From contig JANVFP010000002.1 of assembly GCA_027919835.1 (NCBI GenBank), positions 1,178,001 through 1,242,000 of the forward strand: a stretch of 64,000 bases of DNA, in the 5' to 3' direction. Under the pieces are notes generated by a model. It was not told where the DNA came from and did no database searches. It saw only the letters and a program-made list of their open reading frames with translations. This document shows, piece after piece, positions 13,316-24,510 of the stretch. Source of the stretch: Lentinula raphanica (Eukaryota > Basidiomycota > Agaricomycetes > Agaricales > Omphalotaceae). The position numbers were made by a program, and so were the translations under genes. Numbering within the stretch: the first letter of the stretch is position 1; every line of letters starts with the position of its first letter.

Positions 13316-14108
13316 ATGTCCCACACTTTGCCTCCTCTTCCCTACGACTACGATGCTCTCGAGCCTTACATCTCGGAGGAGATAATGAAGCTCCATCACA
13401 CTAAGCACCATCAAACCTATGTCAACGCGCTCAATGCCGCTGAGGCCGCGTACGCCAAGGCAAGCACTCCCAAGGAGCGCATCGCCCTCCAGGCTGCTCT
13501 CAAGTTCAACGGTGGAGGTATGCTTTCTAGATCTTCTTCGATCTTCATTCGCTCGCGACGTTGCTCACAAACGTATCACTGTATCCTAGGTCATATCAAC
13601 CACAGTCTTTTCTGGGTGAACATGACTGCTCCGTCTGAGAAGGGAGGCATCGGAGGTGTCCTCAACGACGGTCCTCTCAAGGAAGCCATCCTTGCCTCGT
13701 TCGGCTCGCTCGAGAACTTGCAAAAGGAATTTAACACGACCACTGCTGGAATTCAAGGCTCTGGATGGGGATGGGTTGTAAGTACCTAATATTCAGCCTT
13801 ATCAGTGGTCATGTGGATTAACGACATACCAGGGCGTCAACCCTACCACCAAACGTCTTGAAATCACAACCACCGCTAACCAGGATCCTCTGCTCACCCA
13901 CGCTCCTGTCATTGGCGTCGACATTTGGGAACATGCTTTCTACCTTCAATACAAAAACGTCAAGGCCGATGTTAGTACTTTCTAATCTTTCCTTTCATCT
14001 TGACTGATCTCCATTATCACGCAGTACCTCAACGCCATCTGGCATGTTATCAACTTTGACGAAGCCCAGAAGCGCTTTATCGAGGCCACTACTGGATCCA
14101 AGCTCTAA
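13316..14108 (+). CDS. Mn/Fe superoxide dismutase with C-terminal SKL
   Basis: Four exons (introns 13518-13589, 13778-13832, 13971-14024) give exactly 204 codons, 203 aa. The protein starts directly at the mature enzyme ([20 protein letters not shown]) with no mitochondrial presequence. Metal ligands are all present: His in [15 protein letters not shown], His in INHSLFW, Asp and His in [13 protein letters not shown]. The signature GSGWGW is split by intron 2. The chain ends in Gly-Ser-Lys-Leu-stop, so the last three residues are the canonical peroxisomal targeting signal type 1. It should convert superoxide to peroxide and oxygen; placement in peroxisomes or cytosol instead of mitochondria is inferred from the missing presequence and the SKL end. 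Confidence 0.93.
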
Positions 14109-14287
14109 TGGTCCAAATGGTTGCATTGAAGAGTGAATAAATGAATACGTATTTGCTGTATCATATAACAGAAGACCTCAATGAATCAATGTATGTTGCT
14201 GCCTCCGACCGTTTTATCAAAATCCCAAATCGAGTTAGATACATACTATTGTACATTTGCTGTTGGAGATATTACAACGACTTCTAC

Positions 14288-15418
14288 TCAGTCCTTCGTA
14301 TGACCCTCTTTTGCTTGTTCTACCTCTCCCTGATCATCCTCGATCTGACTTTCAGGGACTGGTTCAGACTGAGATTCAGACTCTCCTTCTACCATCTCTT
14401 CCGTGACTGATTCTGATGGCGGAAAGTATTCCGGGATGAGAGATTCGTATACAAACTTATCTTTGTCGCTCCAGACAACGAATATTGCGCGATCCAACTA
14501 TCCAAAGATCAATTGTCAAGAGCCCAACTCAAAGTGTATACTCGACCGACCTTGAACGTGGACTCTCCCTCCGAATCAAAGTGTTTCCGAACTACATCTA
14601 GGGCGATGTGTGTAGCATCTTTAATGGGATAACCATAGATGCCAGTCGAGATAGAAGGAAACGCCTGTGAGAAAAGTTTTGAGAGAATAATATACGCGCA
14701 CACAACAGGCTCACGATGTGACGAAGAGATCGTTGAACGGCAAGGTCGATACTGGTCTGATAACATGATGCTAGTTGTTGGGCTTTAGTCTCGACGGAAG
14801 AAGATGAATACACCGGTCCAACTGTGTGTATGATATGTTTCCTGGTCGGAACACTGGGTTCAGATCGTATTCGTTCTATGATCGACACAGAGACTTACGA
14901 AGGTAGTTCATAAGCTCCTGTGATTTTGGAGAACCCCGTATCGCAGCCGTTCAGGGTTCTACCTGGTCAATCAAGATATAAGTCTGACAATCGTTGTCGT
15001 GCGATCGTGTCGTACATTCATCCAGCAGACCTCGACCAGCAGCAGCATGTATAGCACCGTCAACGCCTCCACCTCCTGTTCATTTTCCTTTTTGAGTCGA
15101 TGCCCTGGGGGGTAGTAGTAGCAAGAACCAACCAAGGAGGCTTTTGTTGGCAGCATTCACGATTGCACCGACTTCGAGCTTTGTTATGTCTCCTTGACTG
15201 AAAAATCGGCATTATTCCAGGGATAGAGATTCATGTATCGTCGACATTGCTCACAAGAGAGAAATCCGGTCTAAATAATTAGGTTTGGGTTTGAATTTCG
15301 CCTGGCCAGCTGCTGGTGCTTTGAGAACAGATGTTTTGTAGAGCTCAGCGATTGTCCGGATATCTGAAAGTTTGACGATGCGGTTCATTGGGCGATCCTC
15401 GTCAGAGGAATCTGACAT
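14288..15418 (-). CDS. Macrodomain (ADP-ribose-binding) protein
   Basis: Minus-strand gene with several short introns, starting at the ATG complementary to 15416-15418 (MSDSSDEDRPMNRIVKLSDI). It encodes a classic macrodomain: GDITKLEVGAIVNAANKSL, the glycine loop LLGGGGVDGAIHAAAGRGL, then AFPSISTGIYGYP, the distal-ribose and phosphate-binding loops of the MacroD/Poa1-like class. The Asn-Ala-Ala-Asn and the GGGGVDGAIH run match members that hydrolyse mono-ADP-ribose or O-acetyl-ADP-ribose. After the domain come ALDVVRKHFDSEGE, a strand (AIFVVWSDKDKFVYESLIPEYFP) and an acidic Glu/Ser tail of about 40 residues. The tail overlaps the mRNA region downstream of the SOD gene, with which it converges. 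Exact catalytic activity is inferred from family motifs. Confidence 0.88.
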
Positions 15419-15544
15419 TGTACTGGGAGTATGTTAGCAAGATTGTTGAATTGGCGGAAGTTGCTCGGAAGACGGACGTGGCAGGCAGGAGAAAAATGTG
15501 ACTCGAATCTCGAAATTTAATTTTCTCTTTGCTTCACTACTCCC
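15419..15544. promoter_or_regulatory. Divergent promoter, macrodomain / TyrRS genes
   Basis: Just 126 bases lie between the two ATGs. The TyrRS-proximal half ends in a pyrimidine-rich stretch (ttttctctttgcttcactactccc) right before its ATG, typical of fungal translation-related genes. Confidence 0.4.
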
Positions 15545-17202
15545 ATGGCGGAATCTACTAACTCTACAACGCTAGACCTATCTCCAGAACAAAATGCTCA
15601 ATATGATATGATCACAAGGAGATTACAAGAAGTACTTGGAGGTGAAGCTATCAAAGCCATCCTCAAAGAGGGCAGGACGCCAAAGGCTTACTGGGGCGCG
15701 TATTTCTCAGGTTCATTGTGTCTATTCGAAACCTAAGCAACTATCTAACCCACAGGGACCGCGCCGACTGGTAGACGTGAGCTAGATCTTTCTTGATCTA
15801 TTTGACAATCGTTCCAATGATCACTGCAGCGCATATCGGTTACTTCGTTCCATTGACGAAGATTGCCGATTTTCTTCGTGCAGGTGTAGAAGTATGTGGT
15901 TCAGCCATGTCCATCATCCTAAATACTCATCAACATTTCGTGAATAGGTCAAGATTCTACTAGCAGGTGTGCTCGCCCAACTCGACTCGAACTCCTTTGC
16001 CCTGTCTCACGCGCGTCCTCAGATGTCCATGCATTCTTGGACAACCTAAAAGCACCCCTCGAACTCGTCCAACATAGAACAAAATACTACGAATACGTCC
16101 TCCGTGCCGTGTTCACCTCACTCGGGATACCCACATCAAAACTCCACATCATCCTAGGATCTTCCTACCAGCTCACAAGAGAGTATAACATGGATAATTA
16201 CCGATTATGTGCAACTGTGACGGAGCATGACGCGAAGAAGGCAGGGGCAGAGGTTGTGAAGCAAGTCGAGAGTCCGTTGTTGAGCGGTCTGCTCTATCCT
16301 GGTCTGCAGGCTTTAGACGAGCAGTACTTGGATGTTGACTTTCAATTTGGTGGTGTCGATCAGGTAAGTCTCTTACTTCTCCCTCCAATCCAACACATAC
16401 CTGACCGATACGTTTACTTTGTCCAGCGCAAAATATTCACCTTCGCCGAACTCTACCTTCCCCGGTTAGGCTATCGCAAACGGTCACACCTCATGAACGC
16501 CATGGTTCCCGGTCTCATGGGTGGCAAAATGTCTTCCTCAGATCCCAACTCCAAAATCGACTTTCTCGATTCACCCGAGGTCGTGAAGAAAAAGATCAAA
16601 GGCGCTTTCTCCGAACCAGGGAATGTCGAAGACAACGGGCTGTTAGCGTTCGCAGAGGCGGTGTTGTTTCCTATCAGTCAGCTCAAGGTCGATCAGGCGA
16701 AGGGTACGGGGGTCATGGACGAGGATGGGAAGGAAGCATTGTCTACGGATCCGAAGTCGTTCGCGTCCGATAACGCTCCAGAAGGCACGCTCTTCACTGT
16801 CAACACCAAGTTTGATGGGCCTATGCATTTCTCGACCTACGAGGAATTGAGACAGGCCTACAAGGAAGAGAAGTTACATCCTGGAGATCTCAAACCTGCA
16901 ATGGTGGATGCGATCAATCGATTGCTGGATCCTATTCGAAAAGCGTTCGAAGCGAACGAGGAATTCCAAAAGACAGAGAGCCTGGCGTACCCTGATCCAA
17001 ACGCAAAACAACCGGCAAAGAAGAAGAAGGTCTGTGCCATCTGTGATTTGTGAGTTTCGTCAATTAAAGGCATCTTTCTCAGGAAAAGGTTTACCATCCA
17101 CCACCGCCTGGAAAGGGCAAAAACACCAAGCTCAACGATGCTCCTTCAGCGGATGCTAAATCAGAGTCTGCTGCAGCTCCGGACACTGTGAACGCATCAT
17201 GA
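15545..17202 (+). CDS. Cytosolic tyrosyl-tRNA synthetase
   Basis: Seven exons (introns 15711-15755, 15777-15829, 15892-15947, 15967-16022, 16364-16426, 17030-17082) sum to 444 codons, 443 aa. Class I signatures are intact: the HIGH-type motif as PHIGYFVP, split by intron 2 after TAPTGR, and the KMSKS loop as GGKMSSSDP. The tyrosine and tRNA-acceptor region QLTREYNMDNYRL and the LLSGLLYPGLQALDEQYL block are typical of eukaryotic/archaeal TyrRS. The enzyme charges tRNA-Tyr in the cytosol. The tail (KKKEKVYHPPPPGKGKNTK) replaces the EMAPII-like domain of animals, as in other fungi. The last intron has a gtctgt donor; it was chosen because it restores the conserved KVYHPPPPGKGKN end, while reading through gives a stop after ICDL. 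Confidence 0.93.
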
Positions 17203-17486
17203 TGACCGTATCAACAAAAAAAACTTGGAGGTGATCTTCCTATCGAATTGCGCGTCCGTGAATCTATGGCTACATGCGAGTTAGGAAGATACATGGTGAT
17301 GCGATGGATCATGAGGAGGATCGTAAACACTATAGACAATAGTACAAGGAATTCAGAAAGAAGTTACCGAACAGACGAAAACAGGCGTCATCAGATTGTT
17401 CGAGGAAGGATACCGTATAACATTAAAATTTAAGACCGTCCAAAAAACAAAGAATTCGTAAAAACCCACACGCATATATGGCTATC

Positions 17487-18615
17487 TCAGCTCTGATCCG
17501 CCTTCGAAGAACTTCCATCATCTTCTGAGATCCCATTCAACGAACCAGAAACCGTAGCCTGCACTACCTGAGCACTATGCACGGCGGCTGCAGCGGCCTG
17601 TGCTTGGAACGGCGTAGGCACAATTAGCGATCTGTGAAACCGAGCACGAAACTCGTTTGCAGCGGAGGCGGTGGAAACATCTTGAGGTGTCGAGTTTGCA
17701 GCATTCTGGACAAAGGAATGCTGAGAGGGGAACTGCGATGTATCAAACGGTTGCTGATGTTGTCGGCGCTGTGGAACGATTTGATGAGTTGGGAGTGAAA
17801 GAATGCATCTCAAATTGACGTACTTGACGGTCCCATTGGTCCCAAGCATCAGCGATAATCGGCTCAAGACTAGCTAGCTCTTCGTTACTCATCTGAAGGC
17901 TGCTCAACAGATGTTGTTTGAGTAACGGTGAACATGAGAAGCTCAGAAGGAGCGTAGTGGCAAACATTTGGCCACCGTGCCCTTGTGTGGCTATGGTTTG
18001 TGGAAAAGAGTTCTCGTTGGTATCATCGGTGATGGACTGTTGTACGATACCAGGCGGAGGCGGAGGAGGTGGAGAAATCATCGCGGCGTGGAACCCGGCT
18101 GGAGCGTCGACAGAATATGAAAGTCCTGCTTGCTCTTCGGTAGAAGGAGCATGTACATTGTCGGAGATGTCGTTGCCCATATCCATACCTAGCTCGCGCA
18201 TTTTTCTCTGTTTGACGAGAGCGCGGTGTTTCCGTTGCCTTTCACGAGCCGCGGCTCGAACTCGATCGCGCCTGGCTTCTTCTTCAGGAGTCAGTTCTGG
18301 TTCGTTGATAGTCGATGGACCTCCGCCTGCGTTCGGATCTAGGACAGTTACAGGAGGTTGAGGCGGAGGTGGTGGTGGAGGGGGTAGTGGTTGACTGACA
18401 ACGACTGCATTCGTTGGATTCCTTTGTGGAGGTGGATGAACATAGTTGACTGGAATACCCAGTCTATCTCTTTCTCGTTTCCTCCTTTGTCTCTCTGCAG
18501 CCTTCTCCCTCTTTATCCTCTGACTAGGGGTTTCGTTCTCTCGATTTCGTTTCCTGGTGTTGTTAGGAGCTGCTGCGGTAAGAGCGTTGGCTTCCATGAT
18601 AATACTGGCCTCCAT
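17487..18615 (-). CDS. Putative transcription factor with basic and coiled-coil regions
   Basis: Two exons separated by intron 17769-17823 give 357 aa; the ATG complementary to 18613-18615 was chosen since upstream sequence turns into promoter-like DNA. Residues 20-50 are strongly basic (TRKRNRENETPSQRIKREKAAERQRRKRERDRLG), followed by VNYVHPPP, a polyproline run, and a second basic helix (EEEARRDRVRAAARERQRKHRALVKQRKMREL). These resemble bZIP-type basic regions but no regular leucine zipper follows, so DNA binding is an inference. The rest is Pro/Gln/Ala-rich with a short helical LEPIIADAWDQWDRQ segment spanning the intron. It is likely nuclear. No specific family name could be assigned. Confidence 0.7.
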
Positions 18616-19261
18616 TGGCGGGTGCAGACTAGAAGAGATATGAAAGTTATTATCTCCATTGTTACAGACCTCGCTGTACAAGGCAGAGAGGTTCAACAAC
18701 CTACGAACTGGTTGACCTGATCCGGCTGTGACTCCAGAGGTCGTTCCCCCAGTGACAATTCGTGACCGACGAGTGACGGGAAGCGGAGGGAATCTGCAAT
18801 TGAGAACAACAAACAAAGAGGAACTGGTCACATCAGTCACATTTGAGTGACTGTGCGGCTCTGTGCGGTCTCTGTGACGTCGTGACCCCTTGGGCAAGCT
18901 TGGGCATTGAAAGTGATTCACGTCACGGTTTCACCGGATTTCACCTCATATACTGTAGCTGTACAAAGTTTGCATAATGATACAAAAGGAAGTGAGTCTT
19001 GTAGGGCCATTCTTGAAGCACAGAATGTATGATCAAGGAAAGAAAGGCCTTCAGGCTGTGGGAACTGGCAGTGTTACCATATTCAGCAACTTTCTCCTGG
19101 ATCTCCTGGCTTGTGGCATGATCACAACTGGGATGAGTGAATGATTGACTGAAGCAGCTTGTATTGAATCTCGTTGTAAACAAAACAGCCTGAGGAGAGA
19201 TAAATATGTCTAGAGATGTCTACGTAAACAAAAAACCATTGGAAACCTCAGTATTATTAGC
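18616..19261. other. Intergenic, no supported gene
   Basis: Short open frames only. The segment 18840-18910 has a dense run of gtcac/gtgac words (cagtcacatttgagtgactg, gtgacgtcgtgacc), including a TGACGTC core of the CRE/ATF type, which may be regulatory for the gene at 17487-18615. Confidence 0.35.
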
Positions 19262-19274
19262 AGAAATATTGCCA

Positions 19275-20226
19275 TCATGATCCTCTCGATCTCGAGTGGT
19301 CAGAAAGATATAGCGGTAGAGTCCCTCGGAAAGACGTGTACGGGGGTACAAGTGAAATATACTCGGGTACAAGCATCTGGAGCATATTCGATTGCCCAGC
19401 CAGATGTGGTCGAGTCAAAAACCATAGTCGGATCCATCGAGGTCGTTCAGACCAACGCGTCTCTTCACGAAGCACACCTTGTCTCCTTCGTCCAAGGCTG
19501 GCTAAAGACCAACGCGAACGGGAGTGATTATGAGAGTCAGACGTAGAGGGATCAGAACTGTTGACAGGCGAAGATATTGTGGCTGCGACTCCGGTAGAGA
19601 ACGTTGTTCTCAAGGAATCTGCTGCAAGGCCGGTAGTGTTGGTGCGGTTCGGTGTATTGTCGGTGGTGGATTCGGGAAGGATGTCTCCATCGAAATCTCG
19701 AACGGGATTCCTTGGTTCGTCGATGGATCTTAATCTATGAAAAGTTATAGGTCCACCGTACTCGGGATCCGTATTGAATATTAAAGAATTGGGGTTGAGC
19801 TTTCTCCGGATCTCGTTCCAGACTTGCTTTCCAATGGAAGTGCTCACTGTAGATGGAGGTGAGTTATTTCGTCAAAGTGGAAGACCAAATGCAAGTGCAC
19901 ACCTGGACAAGCACCAATAAGACCTCCTCCAAATTGAATCTCCGTTCCTATGACCATCAGCACTTCACTCATCCTCTCCAGAAGCCAATGCCGTTCGCTG
20001 GCTCAATCAGGTGAGTATTCTACGGTCGGAAGACCAGATTGGATACGCACGTTACTCGTAGATACATCGTGAGATATCGAAGCTTTTGCATAACAAACGC
20101 ACAGCTCTTCCCGCGGATAAACTTCCAGGCCACATAGGCACTCAAAACCTCCTCCATCGCCAGCTCAGGACATTCTTCCTCAACACATTTGTCTAGTAGT
20201 TTAGCGGTTTCGGATTGGGATAACAT
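19275..20226 (-). CDS. Unknown protein, tandem copy 1
   Basis: Three exons on the minus strand from the ATG at 20224-20226 (MLSQSETAKLLDKCVEEECP) through ERHWLLERMSEVLMVIGTEI and a large last exon (STSIGKQVWNEIRRKLNPNS to SDHSRSRGS), about 280 aa. The N-terminal half is helical and has a hydrophobic stretch FGGGLIGACP; the C-terminal half is Ser/Thr/Arg-rich (LASLGRRRQG). No domain recognised. The exons are nearly identical in protein sequence to copy 2, which argues both were under selection or the duplication is recent. The alternative is that the reading frame after SERPRWIR continues differently through a further intron. Confidence 0.6.
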
Positions 20227-20577
20227 CAGAGCAGATTACAAGAAGTTTTGAACATAGTTGTGGTGTGATTGGTGAGATATCATTCTATAGAGTGTAGTGA
20301 GCGCAGATTTCCAGAACAGAATTGAACGATGTCACAGCAGTCACAACTTCCAAATTTTCCGTGAGTAAATAGGAGTAAATACTAGGGCCAAGGCCCAAGG
20401 GTGTCCACTGTCAGCATGAACTCTATTAATCATGAGAAATAAAACATATATATGTCGCTAAACATTGGCATTGTATCTACATACATAAATGAGTGACGAA
20501 GCTGCATACTGTACATAGGTGCTACAGACGCATCTTCCCCAAATCTTCCCCCAAAATAAATGAATTATCGTATGTAA

Positions 20578-20655
20578 GTGAGATAACTTGGCACGAGGAA
20601 GTTTGAAGATATTCCTCAAGAGTCAATCCACAGACGGCGATGATGAGCAGGAGTC
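20578..20655 (-). pseudogene. Duplicated 3' tail of MFS transporter
   Basis: The words cacgaggaagtttgaagatattcctcaa and tccacagacggcgatgatgagcag match the last exon of the MFS gene at 22508-22557, with an extra gagtca insertion. Beyond this point similarity stops, so only about 25 codons of the transporter were carried along in the duplication. It cannot make a protein on its own. Confidence 0.8.
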
Positions 20656-21222
20656 TCTCATCTACTGCATACACTCATCAACGTGTATTGCTGTTGAAAT
20701 TGTGGTCGTTTTCTCCTTCATTTTCTTTGCGCTATGTCACAAGTCTCTCCAAACACAACTTCGACTTAATTTTCCTATCATGATTCTTCGTTTGAACGAA
20801 GTGGACGCATTCACTGCATGCATACAGACATGAATAAGGCCAGCTTTGCCAAGATGACCTGGCATTCAAAGCTCATCTTCAACAGCAGGGTGGAGGGCAG
20901 GATTGAGGAGAGGAGAGCATGTAGGCTCATCAAGGATGATGTCTCGGATGTGGAGTCTTTCCTTTCATTTGACAAAGAAGCGGTATTTGAGGACATGCAG
21001 AAGTATTCAACTTCATACTGGGCTGACTACAAAAAATTCCTTCCTACTTCTCCAGACTCTCTTCTCGCAACATATGCTTAAAAAGCTACCCTTAGTAACA
21101 ACTCAACACCCATATCCTTCTCTGATAGCCCAGCGACTAGACGGCCTAAGCCAGATTTCACCCCACTGAACCGCGACAATATGAACTTGAACATCCTTGC
21201 CTCATTATATAGTATTAGCATC
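20656..21222. other. Unique spacer between tandem units with an 87-codon ORF
   Basis: This spacer has no counterpart next to unit B. On the plus strand an ATG at 20818 opens an uninterrupted frame to 21081 (MHTDMNKASFAKMTWHSKLI, acidic middle, ends SPDSLLATYA). It is hydrophilic and has no known domain; it could be a fragment of a transposon gene that brought about the duplication, or chance. Confidence 0.35.
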
Positions 21223-22560
21223 GGAAGTGTTACCATCATGATCCTCTCGATCTCGAGTGGTCAGAAAGATATAGCGGTAGAGTCCCTCGGAAAGACGTGT
21301 ACGGGGGTACAAGTGAAATATACTCGGGTACAAGCATCTGGAGCATATTCGATTGTCCAGCCAGATGTGGTCGAGTCAAAAACCATAGTCGGATCCATCG
21401 AGGTCGTTCAGACCAATGCGTCTCATCACGAACCACACCTTGTCTCCTTCGTCCAAGGCTGGCTAAAGACCAACGCGATCGGGAGTGATTATGAGGGCCA
21501 GACGTAGAGGGATCAGGACTGTTGACAGGCGAAGATATTGTGGCTGAGACTCCGGTAGAGAACGTTGTTCTCAGGGAATCTGCTGTAAGGCCGGTGGTGT
21601 TGGTACGACTGGGTGTATTGTCGGTAGTGGATTCGGGAAGGATGTCTCCATCGAAATCTCGAACAGGATTCCTTGGTTCATCAATGGATCTTAGTCTATG
21701 AAAAGTGATAGGTCCCCCGAACTCGGGATCTGTGTTGAACATATATGAATTGGGGTTGAGTTTTCTTCGAATTTCGTTCCATACTTGCTTTCCAATGGAA
21801 GTGCTCACTGCAAATGGAGGTAAGTGATTCCGTCAAAGTAGAGGATCAGATGCAAATGCACACCTGGACAAGCACCGATAAGACCTCCTCCAAACGAGAT
21901 CTCTGTTCCTATGACGATCAGCACCTCGCTCATCCTCTCTAGAAGCCACCGTCGTTCGCTGGTATTAATCAGATGAGTAAATCACAGTTCGAGGACCAGA
22001 ACGAATCGATACGCACGTCACTCGTAGATACAACGCCAGATATCGAAGCTTTTGCATAACAAGCGCACAATTCTGTCCCCGAATGAACTTCCAGGCCACA
22101 TAGGCACTCAAAACCTCCTCCATCGCCAGTTCAGGACATTCTTCCTCAACACATCTCTCGAGCAGTTTCGCAGTTTCGGATTGCGATAACATCAGAGCAG
22201 GTTACAAGAAGTTTCGTACATGGTTCTGGTGTGATTGGTGAGATATCATTCTATACCGTGAGGAGTGAGCAGAGCCAGGCAGAGCCTAGCAGAGCTATGT
22301 CACAGCAGTCACAACTTCCAAAACTCCGTGAGTGAATAGGGGGGTTAGTCAGCGAGCCTCCATGTTCTCCATGAATCATGAGAAATAAAACATATATATG
22401 TCGCTGAAATATCGTTGTATCTACATGAATGACTCACGAAGCTGCGCAATGTAGGTGCTATAGATGCAGCTTCCTACAGAGATAAATGAAATATCATAAG
22501 CGAGATAACTCACGAGGAAGTTTGAAGATATTCCTCAATCCACAGACGGTGATGAGCAGA
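21223..22560. repeat. Tandem segmental duplication, unit B
   Basis: Counterpart of 19262-20655. Unit B is continuous with the intact MFS transporter gene on its right, so it marks the ancestral junction. Confidence 0.9.
21236..22192 (-). CDS. Unknown protein, tandem copy 2
   Basis: Same exon layout as copy 1: start ATG at 22190-22192 (MLSQSETAKLLERCVEEECP), middle exon, last exon from STSIGKQVWNEIRRKLNPNS. Differences to copy 1 are mostly conservative (Lys/Arg, Leu/Tyr) and no stop or frameshift was found in either. No family recognised. Confidence 0.6.
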
Positions 22561-24498
22561 CACACCGCATAGGACAATTGACCATCCAAGATATTGTACT
22601 CTTTCGAGATCGAGAACAGAGACATCACACAAACTGGTGCGATCGTCCTAGCCAACGTCCGTGCACTCTGAACCACCCCATTTGTAGTCCCTAAAGCATC
22701 TTTGCTGGGGGCACCATTCACTACGAACATCTGAGCAGTAGCTTGAGAAGAGAAAGGAGCTCAATCAGCCTGGCAGAGACAACTATAGAGATTGGACAAA
22801 GACTGTCTTACTGAAGGCCACTGGTAGTATGATATAAGATGCATACTGGATTATAATGAACATCCACGTCAATCTATCAGCATACCCAGCTCTTTTCGCA
22901 GCGAGGCTAGCCATGATTATGGAGGTGAATCCCACGAGGAGAGTGCTCATACCCACGAAATGCATCTTCCATACTCCGAAGTATCTGACTAGTGGTCGTA
23001 TGCATGTCGCCGAAAAGACAAGGCTTGCGGCCCCGCCAATGCTGAGCAAGGAACCAACCTGCATAGCAGTCAGACCAAGTCCTCCGTTTTCGACTGAGGT
23101 CGTGTATGTGATGGGTATCAGGACAGACAGCGAGGTATCTAACGAGGACAATAAGGCAAGGGAGGACAGAGGACGGAGGATATCCTCGGATGTTAACAAA
23201 GTGTAGAAAGATATATCGCTTTTCAGCGAGTCTGCGTTTTTGAGCCGACGATCGTCGATACCAACCAACGTCTCCTCGCTCGTGGATTGAGGTCTGGAAG
23301 CGACAGGGCGATATTGCGCTGTTGATCCATAGTGGGGGATAGTTTGGCTTTCGAGTTCTGCGGCAGTCCGAGTCTCAAGGGTAGTGCCTGTTTCTTGTGA
23401 CCTCGGTTTGAATCCTGAATTTAGCCTCGAACAGGCTCGTTTTTTGATTTCCTTCGTAGCAGATGAAGTAGGATACTCGGCAGAAGAAGCAAACGATACA
23501 CGTGGTGAACCTTCAAGGACAGCCGGGTCTTTTCCAGCGCGCGTCTAACGTGCATTAGACGCAATTTTGGAGCTAGGATATAGTTTTCCGCACCTCTTTC
23601 AAGCCAATGAAGCCGACCAGAAAGACGAAGACCGATATTAATCCTGTGATAGCACATGGAAGCAAGTACGGGTGATCACGAAGTAAAGAGCTTTTTCCTA
23701 TTGAGGAATGGGGCCAATGCTTCCCTGGATTAGATAGAGCGCCCCCGAGAGAGCATCTCAAGAAAATTTGACCATCAGCCGGTGAATTGAAAGCCGGTAC
23801 TTGCAAAGAAGACACTCACCCAATCGTAACGCCTACTTGCCACATGACAGGAGTGAAAGAAAACGCGGTCGCCATATTAGTCGAGTCTGAAAGCTGTTGA
23901 CAAGAATTGGTATCGCTAGTCAGTTACGCATTCCTCGATTTTCTGCCAGCCTTCAATACGGACCTCGGCTAGAACAGTTTTAGTGACCCCTGCGCCCACT
24001 AGTCAGAACTGAAGAATTGAATACAGGATCGTACGACCTACCAATGTTACCGTTGAACACCCCTTGAAGACTCCGGAACATGATTAAGGTCCAGTAGTTT
24101 GTGGATAGCCCGAATAACGAGGTAGCAACAGCAAGGCCCAGTGGGCCTAACAGTAAGACAGGTCTCCTTCCGTACCTGTCGGAAGCACGGCCCCATAACA
24201 TGGTAGTAAGGCTTTCCGAAAAAAGAACACGGATTCCTAGTAGAGGGGAGAAATTTGGATGGATTCAAGATACAGCGGTGGATCAACATACAATTATCCC
24301 AGCATAGTAGCCACTCTTCCTCTCGTCTCCGCCTGTAATCCCCGTACTGATGACCAGTTGGTTAATGAAGGGATATATCACAGTTGCAGATAAGGGTTCG
24401 GTGATTTGCAGTAGGATCACGATGAATACTTGAGCTTTCGGAAGAGGGGTTATTGTACGGCCCCTCAAGGACCTCAACTCCAGATCGGAATGGGTCAT
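22494..24498 (-). CDS. MFS transporter, DHA1-like
   Basis: A minus-strand multi-exon gene. The ATG complementary to 24496-24498 starts MTHSDLELRSLRGRTITPLP, followed by TM1 (QVFIVILLQITEPLSATVIYPFINQL). The signature loop between TM2 and TM3 is WGRASDRYGRRPVLLLGPLG, then NIGVT-type TM4 and the motif-C-like segment PVMWQVGVTIGPFLGG. A cytoplasmic loop of about 110 residues precedes the second half, whose last helices are VNGAPSKDALGTTNGVVQSA and YAVCLLITVCGL. This is the layout of fungal drug:proton antiporters (ZRT/YCR023C-like group); substrate unknown. Its 3' end has been copied into the tandem duplication on its left. A further 5' exon is possible. Confidence 0.85.
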
Positions 24499-24510
24499 AG
24501 CGCGGTGCAC

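Larger units (their letters stand above)
19262..20655. repeat. Tandem segmental duplication, unit A
   Basis: This stretch is repeated at 21223-22560 with a spacing of about 1.96 kb. Homology covers the whole unknown gene, its 5' flank (shared phrase gagaaataaaacatatatatgtcgct) and the last codons of the MFS gene. The non-coding flank has diverged more than the exons, with many small indels. Order of events: since the complete MFS gene adjoins unit B, unit A is probably the derived copy. Confidence 0.9.
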
